From assembly GCA_023134705.1 (NCBI GenBank), contig JAGLUN010000005.1, forward strand, positions 1 to 32,550: a stretch of 32,550 bases of DNA, read 5' to 3'. Positions 26,496 through 32,550 of the stretch are shown one piece after another. The stretch's first letter is position 1; each line of letters starts with the position of its first letter. The notes under the pieces were generated by a model. It was not told where the DNA came from. It did no database searches and saw only the letters and a list, made by a program, of their open reading frames with translations. The DNA comes from Candidatus Omnitrophota bacterium (GTDB lineage: Bacteria; Omnitrophota; Gorgyraeia; Duberdicusellales; 4484-171). The position numbers were made by a program, and so were the translations under genes.

Positions 26496-27632
26496 TTAAG
26501 CGATACCTTTAAGATAAGATTTATAATTTTTCTTTATTTCCCCCAAATAGTCGAATCCGAATTTTTCCAGAAGGCATTCGGTTAAAGCTATTGCCAGCAT
26601 ATTTTCGGCGATTACGCCGCAGGCAGTAACCGCGCAAACATCCGAACGGATAGCCGGAGCTTTCTCTTTCTGTCCGTTCATAATATTGACCGAGGATAAA
26701 GGCACTCCTAAAGTAGATATCGGTTTCATTGCCAACCTTACAACCAAGGGTTCACCGTTAGATATGCCTCCTTCAATACCCCCGGCATTATTTGTCCGCC
26801 GGCAGAAGATTTTGCTTCTATCTTTAGGAACACAAATCGCATCGTGAGACTGGCTGCCTCTTTTTTTAGCGTATTCAAAACCTAATCCGATTTCCACTCC
26901 TTTCACCGCCGGGATACCCATAATGTAACCTGCTATTTTCGCGTCCAGGCGTTTATCCGGGTGCATAAAACTCCCCAGACCGGGAGGAATATTTTCCGCC
27001 CATACCTCGATTACCCCTCCTAAACTATCGCCATGTCTCTCGGCTGTTTTTATTTGAGTAATCATCCGGGATTCTTTTTCTTTATCAATACAGTTTAAAC
27101 TAGATCCCCTGGTTTTTTTTATAATTTCGCCTATATTCTTCGGCTTCCTTAAAGAGACAACACTGCCGATACTCAAAACAAAACTCGCGATTCTTATCTT
27201 AAACTCAAGAAGGAGTTGTTTACAAATACTGCCCGCGCACACACCAGCCACGGTTCCCCGGGCTGAGGCTCTTTCCAGAATATTTCTTATATCTTTTTCT
27301 CCGTATTTCAAAATACCGGCCAGATCAGCGTGAGCCGGACGGGGAGTAAATACCGGACTTAAACCGTCTTTCTTTTGAGAAAAGATTTTATGGTCTTTGT
27401 TTTCAACCAGAATACAAATCGGACTTCCTAAACTAATTTTGTTTCTCAACCCGGAAACTATCCGGGCCTTGTCTTTCTCTATATCCATACGTTTGCCCCG
27501 GCCATAGCCGGATTGTCTTCTTTCTAACTCCTTATTAATAAACTCCTCCTCTATCTTTACTCCTTTAGGAAAACCTTCTAAAATCGCTATGATGGCTTCC
27601 CCGTGTGATTCTCCCGCAGTTAAAAATCTCAT
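26496..27632 (-). CDS. aroC: Chorismate synthase
   Basis: MRFLTAGESHGEAIIAILEGFPKG, RRQSGYGRGKRMDIEKD, RASARGTVAGV motifs; SD AAGGAGGGAGG just upstream of ATG 27632 (ORF track 27659). Confidence 0.96.
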   Translation of the reverse strand: MRFLTAGESHGEAIIAILEGFPKGVKIEEEFINKELERRQSGYGRGKRMDIEKDKARIVSGLRNKISLGSPICILVENKDHKIFSQKKDGLSPVFTPRPAHADLAGILKYGEKDIRNILERASARGTVAGVCAGSICKQLLLEFKIRIASFVLSIGSVVSLRKPKNIGEIIKKTRGSSLNCIDKEKESRMITQIKTAERHGDSLGGVIEVWAENIPPGLGSFMHPDKRLDAKIAGYIMGIPAVKGVEIGLGFEYAKKRGSQSHDAICVPKDRSKIFCRRTNNAGGIEGGISNGEPLVVRLAMKPISTLGVPLSSVNIMNGQKEKAPAIRSDVCAVTACGVIAENMLAIALTECLLEKFGFDYLGEIKKNYKSYLKGIA

Positions 27633-27648
27633 TCCTCCCTCCTTGCAT

Positions 27649-27822
27649 AATATTGTCAAAATTATTTAAGTTCAAATAACCAATCACCAAGATGCAAGAT
27701 ACAAACAATTACCAAATTTCAATATCCAATAATCAAACACTCGCACCTGTCCCGGCTTGGTCATTTGAATTTGGTCATTGGTTATTGTTTGGTTATTGTT
27801 TCTTGTTTCTTGGTTATTTTAT
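27649..27822. repeat. Imperfect inverted repeat upstream of aroC, related to 1636-1790
   Basis: attgtcaaaattatttaagttcaaataaccaatcaccaagatgcaagatacaaac...tttggtcattggttattgtttggttattgtttcttg; left half closely matches 1629-1715. Confidence 0.85.
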
Positions 27823-27918
27823 CCTCTCCCCCCTGCATGATAGTATTATCAAAAACTCCCACTTTGCTTTTGCCACTGAATATTTTGCCACCAAAACACA
27901 AAAACCAAAAATCGAAGA

Positions 27919-27947
27919 TAGTCTGCCATAGGCAGATCCGCCTCTGG
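27919..27947. repeat. Reverse-complement copy of the GGCGGATCTGCCTATGGCAGAC palindromic repeat
   Basis: agtctgccataggcagatccgcctctggc; inverse of 4190-4220. Confidence 0.85.
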
Positions 27948-27970
27948 CTGGCAATCTTTATACCTTTGCG

Positions 27971-28828
27971 TCAATGTAATAAAGTTAATACTTTATCACC
28001 CCAGATAAAACAAAAAAGAGCTGCCAGAGATAAATAAGGAAGATAGGGTATTACATGCGAACGTTTAAAAATTAAAGCAAACAAAGTATAAAACAGAGCA
28101 ATAAAAGGAGCGACAAAAAAAGTCAAAATTGCCATCTTCCATCCTAAAAATACGCCTACCATCCCGATAAAATCAACATCGCCTAAACCTAAGGATTCAT
28201 TTTCACCTTCAATGGATTCCTTTTTTCGTAAGGATAAATACAGATTGAGAAAAACATCTCCGAAAAATTTAAAAAAATAAGTAAATCCGAATCCAAAAAT
28301 CAATCCTTTAAAGGAATTAACTACCGGAAGACTGAACATGTCAAAAAAAGCGTTATTCTTTATAAACTCCACACTTTCGTAAATACTGAAAACAATCCCT
28401 ACACTTATACCGATGAAACAGAGTAACACCGGTATAGCCCGGTAATCTATATCAATTAAAGATACAATGATAAGTAAAGAGAAAAAGAAAGCAAATTTTA
28501 AGAAATTTAATAAGAGTACGCTATTTATGGCAAAACCGGGCCCGATAAATTCATATTTCATATAAAGCGATAAAAATAATACCGCAGTGGTAAATTCCAC
28601 TAAGGGATAACGGAACGATATTTTTTCTTTACAGTTTCTGCATTTTCCCTTTAGAAAGAAATAACCCAATATAGGTATATTATCATACCACTTTATCGAA
28701 GAGTTACATTTAGGGCAGAATGAAGAAGGTTTTATGACAGAAATCTCTTTGGGCATCCTGTAAATACACACGTTCAGAAAACTACCTATACAACTCCCGA
28801 AAATAAATATCCATATTTTTTCTATCAT
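27971..28828 (-). CDS. pilD: Prepilin peptidase (GspO/PilD)
   Basis: GSCIGSFLNVCIYRMP, FCPKCNSSIKWYDNIPILGYFFLKGKCRNCKEKISFRYPLVE tetracysteine motif, SLIDIDYRAIP and GLGDVDFIGMVG catalytic Asp motifs. Confidence 0.96.
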   Translation of the reverse strand: MIEKIWIFIFGSCIGSFLNVCIYRMPKEISVIKPSSFCPKCNSSIKWYDNIPILGYFFLKGKCRNCKEKISFRYPLVEFTTAVLFLSLYMKYEFIGPGFAINSVLLLNFLKFAFFFSLLIIVSLIDIDYRAIPVLLCFIGISVGIVFSIYESVEFIKNNAFFDMFSLPVVNSFKGLIFGFGFTYFFKFFGDVFLNLYLSLRKKESIEGENESLGLGDVDFIGMVGVFLGWKMAILTFFVAPFIALFYTLFALIFKRSHVIPYLPYLSLAALFCFIWGDKVLTLLH

Positions 28829-29745
28829 AACCGTTTAGCTCCTTTGTTCAAAGCTTTCCGCATCACCTCAATCGGCGCTGCCTGCCCAGTCCAGAATTCA
28901 AAGGCAGATGTTCCCTGATATAAAAGCATTCCTAATCCGCCTATTGCCGGCAGCCCTAAAGATTTCGCGTCCTGAATTAACCGGGTATCTCTATTATACA
29001 CGACATCATAAATAAATAAATCCTTATGGAGTAATTTTCTGTCTATAACCGCGAGGTCTGTCTCTTTCATTCCCACAGGAGAAGCATTCACCAATAGCTG
29101 ACTTTCTTTTATTTTGTCCGGTATTTGTTCTGCCGGGATAAACTCCCATTTCCCTTTTAAGCCGGGGAAACGGGAAAAATGTTCTCTCACAACCGAAACC
29201 GTCTTATTATCTTTTTCGTATATGTAAAGTTTTTTTATCGAGGCACTTATCCAACTCAAACCGGAAATAACCGCTCTCCCCGCGCCCCCGCAGCCAATCA
29301 CAAAAACAATCTTATCTTTTGTTTCAAAACCCAAATCTTCTCTTAAGGATTTCAAGAAACCATCCGCGTCGGTATTAGTATATTCCTTCTCACGTTTTAC
29401 CGTATTTATCGCTCCGGATACTATCATATAATGGAAGTCTTTTCCTCTACTCATCTTTTTCTCAAAAGGAAATGCCTCCTCCATTATTTCTTTCGCCCGG
29501 ACTTTATGAGGAATAGTAATGTTAAATCCTAAGATATCTCCGGCGCGGACCGGATTTTGCTCCGTATCTTTAACTATCTTATCCGGATTAAGTAAAAAAT
29601 CTTTGAGCTCTTGGGGCTTTACTTCAAACAAACGGTAATCCGCGTTAATCTTAAGTTCTTCAAAGGCCGCATTGTGCATGAAAGGAGAAAGACTATGTTT
29701 GACAGGATACCCGATTAAACCGTAGATTTTCGGTTTATTCATCAA
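28825..29745 (-). CDS. aroE: Shikimate dehydrogenase
   Basis: YGLIGYPVKHSLSPFMHNAAF, GFNITIPHKV, GCGGAGRAV, LVNASPVGM motifs. Confidence 0.95.
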   Translation of the reverse strand: MMNKPKIYGLIGYPVKHSLSPFMHNAAFEELKINADYRLFEVKPQELKDFLLNPDKIVKDTEQNPVRAGDILGFNITIPHKVRAKEIMEEAFPFEKKMSRGKDFHYMIVSGAINTVKREKEYTNTDADGFLKSLREDLGFETKDKIVFVIGCGGAGRAVISGLSWISASIKKLYIYEKDNKTVSVVREHFSRFPGLKGKWEFIPAEQIPDKIKESQLLVNASPVGMKETDLAVIDRKLLHKDLFIYDVVYNRDTRLIQDAKSLGLPAIGGLGMLLYQGTSAFEFWTGQAAPIEVMRKALNKGAKRL

Positions 29746-31262
29746 CTCAGTATTTTATCTATCGCATCAAGGTAGGCTCTTGTGGAAGCTTCTAAAATAT
29801 CCGTGCTCGATCCTTTGCCGGAAACACTTTTTTTCGCGGATTTTATCTCAACACGCACTAATCCCTGGGCGTCTTTCCCTTTAGTTATCGCGTCCAGTTT
29901 ATAGCTAAGCAATTTGACCCGCTTACCTATAACTTTATTCATAATTTTATCTACGGCTTTATAGCAAGCGTCCACAGGGCCGTCTCCGTTGGATTTCGCT
30001 TCACACTGTTCGTTTTTGTACTTTACTTTTACGCTTGCCTCAGGAATAATATCTGTGCCTGTCGTAACTTTTATAGATACTAATTCAATACTCCTTTTCT
30101 TTTTTCTTGTTTCCTCTTCAACCAGGGCAATCAAATCATCATCAAAAATCTCTTTTTTCTTATCACCCAGCTCTTTAAATTTTTTAAAAACCATCCGCGT
30201 CTTCTGTTCATCAAGAACAACTCCCAAATCCTTTAATCTTTTCAACAAAGCGTGTCTTCCGGAATGTTTGCCTAAAACCAGAAGGCTTTTGCCTACGCCC
30301 ACATCCTTGGGATTCATTATTTCGTAAGTAGTTCTTTTCTTCAAAATTGCGTCTTGATGAATCCCCGATTCATGACGGAAAGCATTAGCTCCGACTACAG
30401 CTTTATTGGGAGGGACAACAAATCCGGTAAGAGTACTCACCAAACGCGAAGTACAAAAGATATTTTTAGTATTTATCCCGGTGTAAAGGTTTTTAAAAGC
30501 GTCTTTACGGGTTTTTATTGCCATTACTACCTCTTCTAAAGAAGCGTTCCCCGCTCTTTCTCCTATTCCATTTATGGTACAATGAACCTGTCTGGCTCCC
30601 GCCAGTACAGCGGAAAGAGAATTTGCCGCGGCCAATCCTAAATCATCATGACAATGAGTAGCAATAATCGCTTTGTTTATGTTGGGAACGTTATTCAAAA
30701 TACCGCTGATTAAAGAAAAAATTTCCTGGGGATAAGTATAACCCACAGTATCGGGAATATTAACGGTTTTAACGCCTTCTTTTATAACTGTTTCAATAAT
30801 CCGGTAAAGAAAATCAGGTTCGGTACGAGTAGCATCCTCAGGAGAAAATTCTACGTCATCAGATAAATTACAAGCTAAACGCGCGGCTTTCTTTGCCAAA
30901 CGTAAAATTTCTTCTTCGGCCTTTTTGAATTTATACTTAAGATGGATTTTAGAAGTAGCCAGGAATATATGAATAAGAGAGTGCTTGGCCGGCTTAGTAG
31001 CCTTATAAACCGCTTCAATATCTTCTTTAAGACATCTTGCCAAACCGCAAACAACGCTGTTCTTTATGTTTGCGGCTATTAAATTTACCCCCTTAAAATC
31101 ATCAGGGCTTGAGATAGGAAATCCGGCTTCGATAATATCTACACCTAATTTCTCTAATTGATAGGCGACTTCTAACTTTTGTTCGGAAGTCAAAGACGCT
31201 CCCGGAGCCTGTTCTCCATCGCGCAAAGTAGTATCAAGAATTATTACTTTCTCTAAGCTCAT
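29742..31262 (-). CDS. leuA: 2-isopropylmalate synthase
   Basis: [75 protein letters not shown], and C-terminal LeuA dimer/regulatory domain. Confidence 0.95.
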   Translation of the reverse strand: MSLEKVIILDTTLRDGEQAPGASLTSEQKLEVAYQLEKLGVDIIEAGFPISSPDDFKGVNLIAANIKNSVVCGLARCLKEDIEAVYKATKPAKHSLIHIFLATSKIHLKYKFKKAEEEILRLAKKAARLACNLSDDVEFSPEDATRTEPDFLYRIIETVIKEGVKTVNIPDTVGYTYPQEIFSLISGILNNVPNINKAIIATHCHDDLGLAAANSLSAVLAGARQVHCTINGIGERAGNASLEEVVMAIKTRKDAFKNLYTGINTKNIFCTSRLVSTLTGFVVPPNKAVVGANAFRHESGIHQDAILKKRTTYEIMNPKDVGVGKSLLVLGKHSGRHALLKRLKDLGVVLDEQKTRMVFKKFKELGDKKKEIFDDDLIALVEEETRKKKRSIELVSIKVTTGTDIIPEASVKVKYKNEQCEAKSNGDGPVDACYKAVDKIMNKVIGKRVKLLSYKLDAITKGKDAQGLVRVEIKSAKKSVSGKGSSTDILEASTRAYLDAIDKILS

Positions 31263-32248
31263 TTTATCCAGGGCATCATTTTTCTCAATCTCTCACCAAC
31301 CTTCTCAATTGGATGTTCTTTTTCTTTCTTCCGTAAAGCTTTAAAAACCGGCTGGTTTGCCTGATTCTCTAAAATCCATTCCCTGGCAAACTCACCTGAC
31401 TGAATATCCCGCAGAATAGTTTTCATTTGCTTTTTTGTTTCATCGGTGATTATCTTCTTTCCTCTGGTTAAATCTCCGTATTCGGCAGTATTAGAAATTA
31501 CATGGCGCATACCGGCAATCCCTTTGGAATAGATCAAATCAGTAATCAACTTCAACTCATGACAACACTCAAAATAAGCGATTTCCGGCTGATACCCGGC
31601 TTCGATTAAAGTCTCAAACCCTTTCTGGATAAGTTTGGTAACTCCTCCGCATAAAACTACCTGCTCACCAAAAAGGTCAGTCTCGGTCTCCTCTCTGAAG
31701 GTAGTCTCAATCACTCCCGCGCGGGTGCCGCCAATTGCTTTGGCGTAAGCTAAAGCGACTTTTCTTGCCGCTCCGGTAGCATCCTGGTAAACAGCGACTA
31801 AACAGGGAACACCTTTCTTCTCTAAATACATCTCTCTAACTAAAGTTCCCGGCCCTTTAGGCGCGACCATATAGACATCAACAAAAGGAGGCGGGATAAT
31901 CTGATGAAAATGGATATTAAATCCGTGTGAAAAACCTATGGCTTTACCTTTGGTTAAATTAGGTTCGATTTCTTTTTTATAAACGCCGGGCTGAATAGTA
32001 TCCTGAGTAAGAATATGGATAATATCCGCTTTCCTGGAAGCTTCATAAGCAGTCAAAGGGTTTAATCCATCCTTCTTTGCCTGGTTGTAATTCGCCGAGC
32101 CTTTAAGTTCAGCTACTAAAACTTTTACTTTGGAATCCTTCAGATTTAGGACGTGTGCCCTTCCCTGGGCACCGTAACCGATTATGGCTACAGTCTTTTT
32201 CTTTAAAATATCCGACTTTACGTCCTTATCATAATAAACCTTTGCCAT
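31259..32248 (-). CDS. ilvC: Ketol-acid reductoisomerase
   Basis: [72 protein letters not shown] motifs. Confidence 0.97.
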   Translation of the reverse strand: MAKVYYDKDVKSDILKKKTVAIIGYGAQGRAHVLNLKDSKVKVLVAELKGSANYNQAKKDGLNPLTAYEASRKADIIHILTQDTIQPGVYKKEIEPNLTKGKAIGFSHGFNIHFHQIIPPPFVDVYMVAPKGPGTLVREMYLEKKGVPCLVAVYQDATGAARKVALAYAKAIGGTRAGVIETTFREETETDLFGEQVVLCGGVTKLIQKGFETLIEAGYQPEIAYFECCHELKLITDLIYSKGIAGMRHVISNTAEYGDLTRGKKIITDETKKQMKTILRDIQSGEFAREWILENQANQPVFKALRKKEKEHPIEKVGERLRKMMPWIK

Positions 32249-32260
32249 TTTTAACCCTCC

Positions 32261-32462
32261 TTCAATGAGACTTGCGTTTTTTCGAAGAAAAAACGTGTAG
32301 TCGAATTGATTCCGACGAGCGCTGTAAAATTATCGAAGAGAATTTTACAGCATCTTATGCGAGTCGGAATTATCCAGGTTTCTCTTTCAATGAAACTTGC
32401 GTTTTTTCAAGCCGAAGGCGCAGGAAAACGCGTAGTCGAATTCCTGCCTGCCGACAGGCAGG
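32261..32462. repeat. Structured tandem repeat/hairpin region upstream of ilvC
   Basis: Two units ttcaatgaRacttgcgttttttc...aaaacgYgtagtcgaatt (32261-32307, 32386-32442) separated by a cruciform gattccgac...gctgtaaaatt/aattttacagc...gtcggaat, then cctgcctgccgacaggcagg. Confidence 0.8.
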
Positions 32463-32550
32463 GATTCCGATGGGAATCACAAAATCGTTGAAAAAATTTT
32501 GGGACATCTCCTCGAAAAGAAACAACTTAACCGGAAAAATGCATTTGAAA

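Noticed and set aside
32306-32491. 61-aa plus-strand ORF upstream of ilvC
   Set aside because: Translates the palindromic repeat region; no coding signature. A leader peptide on the other strand was also not convincing.
1-32550. tRNA, rRNA, transposase or prophage genes
   Set aside because: None recognised on reading either strand; no transposase or integrase motifs among the ORFs, so the repeats look non-autonomous.

Overview
The window is a 32.5 kb bacterial chromosomal segment from a diderm. The gene content, AT-rich intergenic repeats and LPS-export genes suggest an uncultured lineage such as Omnitrophota/Elusimicrobiota, but this is inference and was not checked. Almost all genes are on the minus strand. 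Reading in transcription order (high to low coordinates): ilvC-leuA-aroE-pilD; aroC-pilC(gspF)-pilMN fusion-pilO; a small MerR-like HTH gene, a PilP/GspC-like lipoprotein, a LolA-like/gluzincin-like metallopeptidase and a secretin encoded as two separate ORFs; a plus-strand cluster of four pseudopilin-like genes (GspH/I/J/K-like); a GspG-like pilin and a PilB/GspE ATPase; a membrane-embedded spermidine-synthase-like protein, a radical SAM enzyme with a signal peptide, a ComFB-CheR fusion, an LptC/LptA-like protein and LptB; a PPIase-less trigger factor, ClpP, a class V aminotransferase and SerA. The most interesting signals are: (1) the split secretin, with the break inside an N-domain and a second signal peptide; (2) the metallopeptidase translationally coupled into the pilus/T2SS operon; (3) the ComFB-CheR fusion; (4) the exported radical SAM enzyme coupled to a membrane aminopropyltransferase-like protein; (5) intergenic regions built from nested inverted repeats of distinct word families, some carrying small insertions flanked by direct repeats, concentrated at operon boundaries; (6) a near-consensus promoter placed so that the pseudopilin mRNA would be leaderless. 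All functional calls come from reading translated motifs; no database search was run.
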